64,000 bases of DNA from CBDFMR01 sp965249765 (lineage in GTDB: Bacteria > Bacteroidota > Bacteroidia > Chitinophagales > Saprospiraceae): positions 1,736,001 to 1,800,000 of the forward strand of contig CBDFMR010000005.1 in the NCBI GenBank assembly GCA_965249765.1, read 5' to 3'. Position numbers and translations under genes: made by a program. The notes under the pieces are model-generated. The model had not been told where the DNA came from. It made no database searches and saw only the letters and a program-made list of their open reading frames with translations. Within the stretch, counting starts at the first letter, position 1; each line of letters opens with the position of its first letter. Positions 44,387 to 52,471 of this stretch are shown one piece after another.

Positions 44387-45504
44387 GGCTTTGTTGCATG
44401 AATGGATGATAAAAGAGATGGAGATAGTCTCTTTGAGAGACCAACCTTACAAAGCAAGACACATGACAAAGCAACAAACTAAGGTTGGGGGAAAGCAAAA
44501 AAAGCAGAAGAAAAACAAGTATAAGATCACAAATTGGAGAGAATACAATAGGAGTCTTGTAAAACGAGGAGACATAACTATATGGTTTGATGAGGCCTTA
44601 TTAGGCTGCTGGTATTACCAAGGTCCTAATCAAAAAGGAGCCCAGTATAAGTATTCACAACAATGCATGAGGAGCTTGCTACAGCTCAAGGTAGTATTTG
44701 GGTTGAAGTACCGACAATTAGAGGGTTTTGCCAGTTCATTGTTAGGCATGATGGGGATAGAATTGAGCGTTCCGAGCTATTGTCAAATAAGCCGTAGGGC
44801 AAAACAAGTGGAAGTAAAAATGGATGTTCCCAAAACAAAGGGCCCCATGTTTATAGTATTTGATTCAACGGGACTCAAGGTGTATGGAGAGGGGGAATGG
44901 AAGGTACGTAAACATGGGTATAATAAGCGCAGGACATGGGGTAAGCTGCATATAGGGGTAGATGAAAAGACAGGATATATCCATGCACAGGTACTGACAA
45001 AAAACAGCAAAGGAGATGGAGATGCTCAGCAGGTTCCACAATTATTGGATCAAGTGAAAAGCCCAATAGACCGCTTTGGAGGTGATGGTGCTTATGATAC
45101 ATATGAGATATGGGAATTGCTTAAAGAAAAACAGATAGAAGGTATAATACCTCCACAGGAAAATGCAATGTACTGGGTAGATGAAAATGACGAGTTACTG
45201 GATCTTGATCGCAACGAGATCATAAAGGAAATAGAAAAGAAAGGCCGAAAGAAATGGAAGGAGCAAAGTGGATACCACAGACGGAGTATAGCAGAAACAG
45301 CAATGTTTCGATTCAAGGCAATATTTGGTCCACAGCTATATTCTCGACGATTTGAAACCCAGCAAAGAGAGGCTGCCATAAAAGTAGCTTGCTTAAATAA
45401 AATGACAGGGCTTGGTATGCCCGTTTGCCAAAAAGTAGCTTAACCAAATGATTAATCAAGCGATAGCTAAGCTATTTTTAAAAAATTATTCATGCAACAA
45501 AGCC
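44387..45504 (+). mobile_element. Complete IS5-family (IS903-like) insertion sequence
   Basis: 1118 bp bounded by perfect 17-bp inverted repeats: GGCTTTGTTGCATGAAT at 44387-44403 and its complement at 45488-45504. The start GGCTTTGTTG is the hallmark of the IS903 group. The transposase is intact. No 9-bp target duplication flanks it (left flank ...TTTCCGTTT, right flank GTCTACATA...), and the two sides belong to different elements (group II intron remnant, IS4 remnant). Confidence 0.92.
44464..45443 (+). CDS. IS903-like DDE transposase
   Basis: 326 residues from ATG 44464 (MTKQQTKVGG); the frame stays open upstream past the IS end but those codons lie outside or in the terminal region. Motifs: NWREYNRSL near the start, first Asp in FDSTGLKVYGEGEWKVRKHG, second Asp in FGGDGAYDTYE, and Glu in RSIAETAMFRFK with the family R-x6-K spacing. 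All catalytic residues are present, so this is probably an active copy. Ends lie 77 bp before and 61 bp after the coding part. Confidence 0.92.
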
Positions 45505-46010
45505 GTCTACATAGGCTCGATCCACCACAAGTACTGAGCTTGAAGGGAATACAGTGTCTTTGGCTACATTGATCTCATGGGTCTTGCCGTCAGTCATCAA
45601 AGCATAACAAGGCAATCCCGAGTCATAGTCAAGTACTGCATGTAGCTTTAAGGCACCCTTCTTTGTACGAAACTTAGCCCAATCAAATACAGACAAACAC
45701 AAGGGTATAATGCTGGCATCCATGATGAATATCTTTCGTTTGAGCCGTCGTGCATACTGACGACGCCTGTATAAGGATGGTTCCCACCTATCTAAAAGAC
45801 TGAAGTATATATCCTCAAATACCTTATAACTGCGATGCTTATTGATGTAACTCAGTGATGACTTACACGGTGCCTTTGTCATTCCCATGTGGTTGAGGTT
45901 GCCTGTGGCACTTCGCAATCCCCTTACTATACTTATCTGTGCCGTGCTCTCTTACTGCCTTGCTTATTATTGTCCGATCTATTAGTGCTAAAAGTTGTGA
46001 GAACTTATTT
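45505..46010 (-). pseudogene. IS4-family transposase remnant, C-terminally cut and internally deleted
   Basis: On the minus strand, KNKFSQLLALIDRTIISKAV and REHGTDKYSKG (down to about 45935) are followed in another frame by GLRSATGNLNHMGMTKAP, ending in DASIIPLCLSVFDWAKF and VLVVDRAYVD at the IS903-like right end (45504). In intact relatives about 20-25 residues separate DKYSKG from LRSATGN, so a deletion with frameshift has occurred near 45931-45938. The C-terminal part with the catalytic Glu is gone. The AT-rich segment at 46011-46090 is probably its upstream end. Confidence 0.75.
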
Positions 46011-46095
46011 TTATCCTAGACATGGATTATGGTTTTGTGTACCCCTAAGTTTAGGGATAAACTCCATGTCTTTTTATTTTATTTTGGACGCTTGT

Positions 46096-46252
46096 GATCC
46101 AGGATGATAAGTTTCGCTTTTCTCATGTGATCCAACCATTTGATCAAAGAGCCATCCATTTTAGCCAGGCCGATTTGTTGGGTGAATCTATTCATGTTGA
46201 AGTAAAGTGTTCGGTAACCTTGAACGCAAGCGTGATGTCCCAGAGCGCAACT
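46096..46252 (-). mobile_element. istB fragment of an IS21-family element
   Basis: About 150 bp on the minus strand, almost identical (about three differences by eye) to the middle of the istB gene at 55966-56110, from the region encoding ALGHHACVQGYRTLYF to KAKLIILD. It lacks Walker A and the C-terminus. It shows that a second copy of the same IS21 element, or one piece moved by rearrangement, once lay here. Confidence 0.8.
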
Positions 46253-46314
46253 TATACCAAAGACGAAAAGATTTGACTGATCAGCATATTATGATTATAC
46301 TTAATGCGTGATAA

Positions 46315-47337
46315 TCCGCTAAAGCGGATCGGGTTTTCCTTGAAGAACTCCGAGGAAATACAAGAGACAAAAAAGAATTTGTCAGATGTTCAGTAATGAT
46401 TATGTTGAGTGAAGGCTGTCCTTATGAACTAATTGCATTATCACTGGGAATAAGCCTTAAGACGATACAGCGTTATAAGAAGATGTATGAAGAAAAGGGA
46501 GTTGATGGACTTATGGAGTATCGATATACGGGACGAGAAGGAAAACTCAAAGAAGATCAGGTCAAACAAATAGAAAAAGAACTGGAGGAGCACTTATATG
46601 CAAACACAGAGGAGATCAGGATATATGTAGAATCGGAGTTTGGCATACAGTATAGTCGATCAGGGATCAGGGATATACTACATCGGATAGGCTATGTGTA
46701 TAAGAAGTCGAAAATACTACCGGGAAAAGCGGATAGTGAAAAGCAAGAAGCCTTAGTTGATGAGCTAGAAGAGTTGATATCTACCAAAACAGAGTCAGAG
46801 GCTTTGTTTTACAAAGATGGCTGTCATCCGCCGCAAAAGACACGCCCGTGTTATGGGTGGATAAAAAAAGGGAAAGAACATCAGATTCCAAGCAACACAG
46901 GTCGGAAGTGAGTGAATATAAACGGTGCGATGAATGCAGAAGATCCAACAGAGGTATATACAGATATGACGGATCGAGTAAATGCGCAAAGTACAATTCG
47001 ATTACTCGAAGAGATAATAGCCAACAATACCGAGAAAGAAAACATATATATAATAAGCGACAATGCTAGGTATTATTATTGTCGCGTATTGAAAGAATGG
47101 TTAAGAAACCATCCAAAAATAAGATGGATGTGGCTTCCATCATATTATTCTCCCAATTTAAATCTAATCGAGCGAATGTGGAGATTTATGCAACAGCAGA
47201 TCTTAAATGGCTATTATTATGATAGCTATGACAAATTCAAATTAGCCATAGTGTCATTTTTCGAAAACATCAAAAATTATAAGGCAGACCTTAAAACATT
47301 AATGACACTCAATTTTCAGACTATTCGCTGGAATTAA
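46315..47337 (+). pseudogene. IS630-family transposase with an in-frame TGA
   Basis: Open from codon 46315, first ATG 46396. Part 1 (46396-46911) has the helix-turn-helix (SLGISLKTIQRYKKMYEEKG) and YKKSKILPGK linker; after TGA at 46909-46911 the same frame continues VNINGAMNAEDPTEV, the DDE residues in ISDNARYYY and NLNLIERMWRF, and ends at 47337. GRK-stop-VNINGA suggests Arg (CGA) changed to TGA. The extreme N-terminus reads SAKADRVFLEELRGNTRDKK without a start codon; the nearby ATG 46304 is in another frame, so there may be a second lesion. Clear terminal repeats were not found. Confidence 0.8.
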
Positions 47338-47410
47338 GCGGTCATTTCATATCGTCTTGGGTATATTTTCTCGGTAGGTACTAATATAACATTGTTTCTC
47401 CATTTTTGTT

Positions 47411-47428
47411 TAACTACCTGAGTAGTTA
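47411..47428. promoter_or_regulatory. Perfect 7-bp inverted repeat upstream of the bacteriocin-like cassette
   Basis: TAACTACCTGAGTAGTTA: TAACTAC and GTAGTTA around a 4-base centre, about 185 bp before the peptide start. It could be an operator or a short hairpin. The rest of 47338-47611 is AT-rich with no gene seen. Confidence 0.35.
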
Positions 47429-47611
47429 CGAAGATTCTACATAACAACTCCTAAGCAAGCAACATCTATCAAAAAACAAGCAAAATCTTTGTGAAATTCA
47501 ACATTTTCCATATATTGGCTAAGGACCACCATTATACTATTTGAAGCTGTCACGAAATTCCTCTGATGCGAAATGTGTCAATGCGTAAGATGTATAGACA
47601 ATAGTAGAAGA

Positions 47612-47815
47612 ATGAACTATCTTAATATCCTAGATTAAGGTAAAAATGAGGTTGCTTATGGTGCAGGAGGAGGTCTTGCTGGAGCTTTTATTGGAGGCAG
47701 TGTTTCTTTTGGTGTATTAACTGTTCCTGGCTGGGTGGCTGGTGCCGCAGGTGGTGCCATAGGAGGGTCGGTTGGCAATGGATTATTACAAGTGTTGGAC
47801 CATATTTGGCCATAA
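47612..47815 (+). pseudogene. Bacteriocin-like Gly-zipper peptide, interrupted by an in-frame TAA
   Basis: The frame from ATG 47612 reads MNYLNILD, then TAA (47636-47638), then 58 open codons starting GKNEVAYGAGGGLAGAF and ending LLQVLDHIWP at TAA 47815. The second part is extremely rich in Gly and Ala with GxxxG spacing (AGAFIGGSVSFG, VAGAAGGAIGGSVGNG), as in class II bacteriocins that form helical membrane pairs. A short leader before it and a small membrane protein 7 bp after it complete the usual cassette. With the TAA the peptide is not made unless read through or started elsewhere, so it is either a recent pseudogene or a non-standard arrangement. Confidence 0.55.
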
Positions 47816-47822
47816 ATATTAT

Positions 47823-48017
47823 ATGATGAAAAATATTAGCACTATTATAGTAAGCTTTTCCATTTTTGCCATTGTAGTTTTTATAATTAAAAAATTTGTT
47901 ATTGGAGATTTCTCTTTACTTAAGGATGGTGTAGGTATTATAGCTATATACACAATATTATATTCTATTGTGTATAAGCACCTAATAGAGTCGAAGACAA
48001 GTTATAAGAAAGATTAA
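47823..48017 (+). CDS. Small two-helix membrane protein, immunity-like
   Basis: 64 residues from ATG 47823 or 47826 (MKNISTIIVSFSIFAI). Two hydrophobic helices (about residues 4-22 and 34-53) are separated by a short loop GDFSLLKDG, and the tail is basic (ESKTSYKKD). It begins 7 bp after the stop of the Gly-zipper peptide and ends just before a terminator, the layout of class II bacteriocin immunity genes. No family was recognised; immunity is inferred from position, size and topology. Confidence 0.55.
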   Translation: MMKNISTIIVSFSIFAIVVFIIKKFVIGDFSLLKDGVGIIAIYTILYSIVYKHLIESKTSYKKD

Positions 48018-48033
48018 CCGATGATAGCACTAA

Positions 48034-48066
48034 GACGGAAGCCACCCTTCGGGATGGTCTCCGTTT
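48034..48066 (+). terminator. UUCG-capped hairpin after the bacteriocin-like cassette
   Basis: ACGGAAGCCACCC, loop TTCG (48047-48050), GGATGGTCTCCGTTT, with two or three mismatches. It lies 17 bp after the small membrane protein stop and looks like a rho-independent terminator, though the T-run is short. Confidence 0.55.
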
Positions 48067-48155
48067 ATCATTTCCGTTGAACTAAACCGCTACGCGGTAA
48101 CAACTCCATCTTAAAAGTCAGAACATGTACTCATTGTTTACTAAAAACTAAAACA

Positions 48156-48992
48156 ATGAGTGCTTTACGAGAAAGATTTGTCCGTGATTTAAGAATGGAG
48201 AATTACAGCGAAAGAACCATTAGGAGTTATCTTGGTGAGATAAGTTTATTGTCTCGACATTATAACAAATGCCCTACATCAATCACTAAAGAAGAGATTA
48301 AGGATTATATCGCTATGCGTCAGGCGATAGGTAGATCCTAGTCTAGCATTAATTTACTTATTTCCGCACTGCATAAATTATTCAATACCACCTTGGGTGA
48401 TCCTCGGCGTTTGGAACACGTAAATCGACCGAAGCTAGAAAAAAAGATTCCGAGTATATTGTCTCAGCAGGAGGTCTTGTCTATCATTGAGTCCACAAAA
48501 AACTTAAAACACAAAACCTTTTTGATGACTATTTATTCGGCAGGATTAAGGGTTGGGGAGGCTTGTGTTTTACGTATAGGAGATATTGATTCTGCTTGCA
48601 TGCGCATCATTGTGCGCAACGCTAAAGGTCACAAGGATCGTGAAGTGACCCTATCCGAATTATTGTTAACCAACCTCAGAGCTTACTTTATACAATATCG
48701 CCCTGCATGTTTTTTGTTTCCTGGAATGGATAAGTCTAAATCCTATTCACAGTCTTCTGCGCGGGCCGTTGTAAAAAAAGCATTAACTCGTAGCGGGATT
48801 ACCAACAATGCCACTCCACATACCTTAAGACATTCTTATGCCACACATATGATGGATAAAGGCATAGATTTACGATTTATACAGGCTCTTATGGGGCATA
48901 AATCCATTAAAACTACCTTGCATTATTGCCACCTTTCCAATCTAGGTATGAATGAAATTACAAGTCCGCTCGATGATTTAAACTTGACCTAA
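48156..48992 (+). pseudogene. Tyrosine recombinase of an IS91-type unit with an in-frame TAG
   Basis: The frame from ATG 48156 gives the SAM-like N-terminal core-binding domain (RDLRMENYSERTIRSYLGEI), stops at TAG 48339-48341, then continues in the same frame with SSINLLISALHKLFN and the catalytic domain: Arg in AGLRVGEACVLR, HTLRHSYATHMMD, LMGHKSIKTTLHYCH with the Tyr nucleophile. Only the single stop breaks a 278-codon gene. It is followed 1 bp later by an IS91-family transposase gene, a pairing known for IS91-like elements of Bacteroidota. The stop replaces a residue between the two domains. Confidence 0.85.
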
Positions 48993-48993
48993 A

Positions 48994-49392
48994 GTGACCC
49001 GTCCTAAGTGGGAAGTATCAGATGTGCTTTCTATTGGCTATCCCCAATTGAACCAATCTGATCAGCTTCCTTATGCGGTTCAAAAGGTCGCCCAAGACAT
49101 TATGCAATGCAGAACAAGCGCGCTTGGCGGGCATGTTTCGGTTTGGTCACATTGCAGTCATCGAGAGATTTCATATAATTCTTGTCGGAATCGCCATTGC
49201 CCAAAATGTCAATATTCTAAGCGGGAGCAATGGATTCTGGATCGAGAATCGGATGTTCTTCCCGTGCGATATTTTCATGTCGTTTTTACTTTACCTCATC
49301 AGTTAAATGCCATGACCATGGCATTTCCAAAAATCATGTATGGCATCATCTTTAAAGCTGCATGGAAAACAATTCAAAACCCTTGGAAATGA
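48994..49392 (+). pseudogene. IS91-family transposase, N-terminal zinc-binding part only
   Basis: GTG start at 48994; 132 codons. The zinc-binding domain is intact: HCSHREISYNSCRNRHCPKC, then RYFHVVFTLPHQLN and YGIIFKAAWKTIQN, which match the start of IS91/ISCR transposases. The chain ends at 49392, with the HUH/Y2 catalytic domain absent. The break coincides with the start of an unrelated minus-strand transposase-like fragment. It belongs with the upstream tyrosine recombinase. Confidence 0.8.
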
Positions 49393-49536
49393 TGTAATAT
49401 CTCCCTGACTTTTTGATAGAATCTGTCTGCCTATTCGCAATGTCATTTTCAATACTTCATCTTCATAGGTATAGCCGTCTTTAATCGTTGGCTCTTTGGC
49501 TAACCAGATGTTTAACTCTTCGCTTACTGTTTTCAC
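49390..49536 (-). pseudogene. N-terminal fragment of a second transposase-like gene
   Basis: On the minus strand from ATG 49536: MKTVSEELNIWLAKEPTIKD then YEDEVLKMTLRIGRQILSK to about 49390, where it meets the truncated IS91 gene. The start resembles the N-terminus of a DDE transposase group, but the family is not assigned with confidence. The rest of the gene is missing. 49537-49731 shows no convincing gene; short plus-strand frames there lack support. Confidence 0.4.
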
Positions 49537-49731
49537 TCCTGTTTAATTGATCGGTGATCCATTTTTGTTTGTTTTGGTTTTATCTATAACGTTGTTTTCG
49601 TGGATATTTGTCTTACACCCATCATTTCTGATCTGGTACCACGAGAACAAATTTTCGCTAATTTTAGTGACTGTTTGGAATGGATTAAACAGAAGGAAAA
49701 AGAATAAGCAGATATATAATTATAAACGAAA

Positions 49732-50049
49732 GTGAATTTCACATTGCCTGTACGAGGGACTTACAAACTTGACAGTTTTCCTTTTAGTTCATATAAAATG
49801 GCGGATTCTGGAGAGATCAAGATTAGCGATGATGTCATTAAATTACGGATAGGTCCTCATCACCATACGGTTAGAGCAATTGTTGCATTGAGACTAGTAC
49901 GTCCGCATGCTTTGTTCATTGAACAATGGGTAGAAGTAGTGTATTTGCATAACGGAATGAATCAATCGGTTTATTTGAACGATCATAAGTACTTTGGCTT
50001 TCTATCTCTGTTTAAGGATAGAAACGCGATGCTTCTGTCTAAACTTTAA
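49732..50049 (+). CDS. Short hypothetical protein
   Basis: 105 residues from GTG 49732, or 83 from ATG 49798 (MADSGEIKISDDVIKL). No signal or membrane segment; predicted beta-rich with a histidine cluster (GPHHHTVRA) and an aromatic C-terminal half (HKYFGFLSLFKDR). No family recognised. It lies at the right edge of the mobile block and could be a passenger gene or a fragment of one. Codon pattern looks coding, with no overlap with other ORFs. Confidence 0.4.
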   Translation: MNFTLPVRGTYKLDSFPFSSYKMADSGEIKISDDVIKLRIGPHHHTVRAIVALRLVRPHALFIEQWVEVVYLHNGMNQSVYLNDHKYFGFLSLFKDRNAMLLSKL

Positions 50050-50126
50050 CTGTATCAGTCTTTACAGCCAAACGTTTTATGATAAACACTACTTGAAAGA
50101 AGTATTAACGATCCTGGCAGTCAATT

Positions 50127-51170
50127 TTACTTCTTCTCCTTAAACGCAGGATCGTCCTCAGGTTTGATATAGTCTTTATTCTCCTTGCCGAAAACTGATA
50201 AACTGACGTATCGTCGAGGATTGAGTCTCATGTCCTGAAGGAGAAGAGCCATATTCTTTGATGTAAATTCCAAATTGTCATAGAGCTTTTTATCAGTAAG
50301 CAGTTTGGAGAGGCTTCCTTCACCAGACTCGATATCCGCAAGGATCCCGTTAAACTTTGAAAAAGTTGTCTGCGATAATTCCAGTGTTTCCTGAAGCTTC
50401 TTCATGGTCTCTCTGGTCTCCGTAATCGTGGCTGTCGATGCATGGAGGGTCTCGTCAATATTGCCCTTCTTTACATCACTCGAGATCGCAGCAAAATTGG
50501 CGATCAACGAGTTTATCTGTTCGTTCTGTCGGGAAAAGTTGGCCGTAATTTTTTCAATATTTCCAATGGTCTTCGTCATGGCTCTGGAAGAATTGGCTAT
50601 CAGCGTATTGGTGCTGGCCGTTAATTCCGCCAGATTTTTCATAGCGTGACTGAGCTCTCTGATGGTCACATCTACGGACGCATTAGACTCTGGATCACCC
50701 AATTGACCCATAAACCTCTTTGCTTCATCACCGTACTTGGACAGATCATCATCGCCGAGCATCGTCCCCAAGATGCCTCTGGTTTCTCCCTTGATTTTAT
50801 CACCATTTACCAGACAGTCCTCATTACAGGGTTTGTCAAATTTCAAAGCAATTCCCTTACCTCCTACTAGACCTTCCGATTGCATAACAGCAACAGTAGA
50901 CTTGGGTAAGTCTAGCTCAGAGGTTATCCTGATTTTGACAACCATCTCATCATAATTATCAGGATTGAGGTAGACTTTCTCTACCTGGCCTACTCGGAAA
51001 CCTTTGATGTAGACTGGTGAGGACTCCGTAAGTTGAGAAACATCAGGATATGAGGTCTCGATGGTCAAGTCTCGGCTGAATAGGTCATTACCCTGGATAT
51101 ACTTGTATCCCCAAATAGTAGAAACCAAAACAAATATCGCGAGTAAGCCTAACTTAAGTTCTTTGGACAT
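50127..51170 (-). CDS. MCE/MlaD-family lipid transport protein
   Basis: 347 residues: N-terminal membrane anchor (about 7-25), one MCE domain (about 36-115; TSYPDVSQLTESSPVYIKG, GLVGGKGIALKF), then a long helical region with repeated heptads (about 150-310). MlaD-type proteins form hexameric rings that shuttle phospholipids between membranes. Partner ATPase and permease are not in this window. It lies 43 bp downstream of the amidase gene on the same strand, a common order in Bacteroidota. Confidence 0.9.
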   Translation of the reverse strand: MSKELKLGLLAIFVLVSTIWGYKYIQGNDLFSRDLTIETSYPDVSQLTESSPVYIKGFRVGQVEKVYLNPDNYDEMVVKIRITSELDLPKSTVAVMQSEGLVGGKGIALKFDKPCNEDCLVNGDKIKGETRGILGTMLGDDDLSKYGDEAKRFMGQLGDPESNASVDVTIRELSHAMKNLAELTASTNTLIANSSRAMTKTIGNIEKITANFSRQNEQINSLIANFAAISSDVKKGNIDETLHASTATITETRETMKKLQETLELSQTTFSKFNGILADIESGEGSLSKLLTDKKLYDNLEFTSKNMALLLQDMRLNPRRYVSLSVFGKENKDYIKPEDDPAFKEKK

Positions 51171-51213
51171 GAAAATGTTTTAAATCACTTCCTTCGCTAA
51201 AAATAGAAAACTA

Positions 51214-52410
51214 TCAGCGATCGGAGTTTATTCTTTTTGCTTTTTGGAGGCTGATACGGTGTCCATCAAGATATGCAACTATGAAACAGTCCTTATGTCC
51301 CGATGCGATGATAACATCCTTAATTTTACCAGCCTCGTTATAGGAGACGCAAGAACCCAGCAATTGTTTAAAATATTCACCTTCTTTTTTGATGATAATC
51401 TGGTCATGATAGGGGGTATCCACGAGCACATCTCCAACTTTCTGTGACTTCGAGGCACTTATTTGTACATAATACCGTGGGACAGGTACAGATTTTACTT
51501 TTTCACTGATATGTTCTACTTCTTGGGTTCTAGATACTTGCGGAGGTACCGATATTTGCTTTATTTCTGTCTGTGTATTGGTAAGATGAACCTGCAGTCC
51601 TGATTTCTCGGCTATAGAACGATGATATCTATCTATTGCAATCGCTATGGCATCGGTAATCTTTCGTTGACCTTCATTACTCATCAGCTTTTTCTCTTCG
51701 GTAGGATTGGTGATATAGCCGGTTTCCACAAGGATACTGGGCATGGTTGCTCGTCGTAACACAACAAAACCAGCCTGTTTCACCCCTCGGCTTTTGATGA
51801 GACCACTTTTGGCAAATTCCTTTTCTACCTCAGACGCCAGTTCCATACTCCGCTCGAGATAAGAGTTTTGGTACAAGGAGAATACAATATGGCTCGCTGA
51901 TGAGTCCGGATCATAGCCATCGTAGTACGATCGCTGAGCATCGTTCTCATATATGATCGAGCTGTTTTCTCGCTTTGCAACACTCAGGTTTTCCTCACTA
52001 GAATGAGGGCCTATGACATAAGTTTCTGATCCTCTTATGGAAGAAACATCAATACCATTACAGTGAAGTGAGACAAATAAATCAGCTTTGACATCATTAG
52101 CAAGGTTTATTCGTTCAAATAAGGGTATAAAGCGATCATCAGTCCGAGTATAAATAATCCTAGCTGATGGAATTATGTTCTGTAGTTTCTTACCTAGAAC
52201 AAGAGCAATTTCCAAAGTAATGTCTTTCTCTTTTGACAATTTACCTACGGTGCCTGAATCTTTACCCCCATGGCCGGCATCTATTACAATTGTAAACGAA
52301 TCCGTAGAAACATTTCCGAGGTACTGACCGTCTATTGAAGAGTACACGGAAGGAAGAAAGATTAATAGATGGATTATCGTTATAATTACATTGAACCGAG
52401 TCCTTGTCAT
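51214..52410 (-). CDS. N-acetylmuramoyl-L-alanine amidase (Amidase_3) with C-terminal SPOR domain
   Basis: 398 residues. Signal peptide, then Amidase_3 zinc-enzyme motifs: VIDAGHGGKDSG (His ligand), KEKDITLEIA (Glu ligand), SLHCNG (His ligand), and SILVETGYITN with the catalytic Glu. The last 75 residues (YYVQISASKSQKVGD to FIVAYLDGHRISL) look like a SPOR domain that binds denuded septal peptidoglycan. It cleaves the amide between MurNAc and L-Ala in cell separation. It is divergent from lptD and upstream of the MlaD-like gene. Confidence 0.92.
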   Translation of the reverse strand: MTRTRFNVIITIIHLLIFLPSVYSSIDGQYLGNVSTDSFTIVIDAGHGGKDSGTVGKLSKEKDITLEIALVLGKKLQNIIPSARIIYTRTDDRFIPLFERINLANDVKADLFVSLHCNGIDVSSIRGSETYVIGPHSSEENLSVAKRENSSIIYENDAQRSYYDGYDPDSSASHIVFSLYQNSYLERSMELASEVEKEFAKSGLIKSRGVKQAGFVVLRRATMPSILVETGYITNPTEEKKLMSNEGQRKITDAIAIAIDRYHRSIAEKSGLQVHLTNTQTEIKQISVPPQVSRTQEVEHISEKVKSVPVPRYYVQISASKSQKVGDVLVDTPYHDQIIIKKEGEYFKQLLGSCVSYNEAGKIKDVIIASGHKDCFIVAYLDGHRISLQKAKRINSDR

Positions 52411-52434
52411 ACTATATCATATATTATATATTTG
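52404..52434 (+). promoter_or_regulatory. Promoter of the lptD-like gene (TTG-N20-TATATTTG)
   Basis: TATATTTG at 52427-52434 matches the -7 box TAnnTTTG, with TTG at 52404-52406 in the -33 position. The predicted start near 52439 lies downstream of TTG 52391, which rules out that start codon and points to TTG 52472. Confidence 0.55.
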
Positions 52435-52471
52435 CAAATTTATAATATGTTCTGGGATTGAGGGTTTATTT

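Noticed and set aside
44783..45379. Several minus-strand ORFs (44783-45010, 44875-45102, 45092-45379)
   Set aside because: All are shadows of the intact IS903-like transposase.
46781..47069. Overlapping ORFs on both strands around the IS630 stop codon
   Set aside because: They overlap the well-conserved IS630 reading frame and resemble no protein.
49547..49735. Plus-strand ORF of 62 codons and a neighbouring frame starting at GTG 49599
   Set aside because: Short, no recognised motif, in a junction between broken elements; not enough evidence for a gene.
52391..52471. Upstream TTG start for the LptD-like gene
   Set aside because: It lies upstream of the predicted promoter box at 52427-52434 and overlaps the start of the divergent amidase gene.
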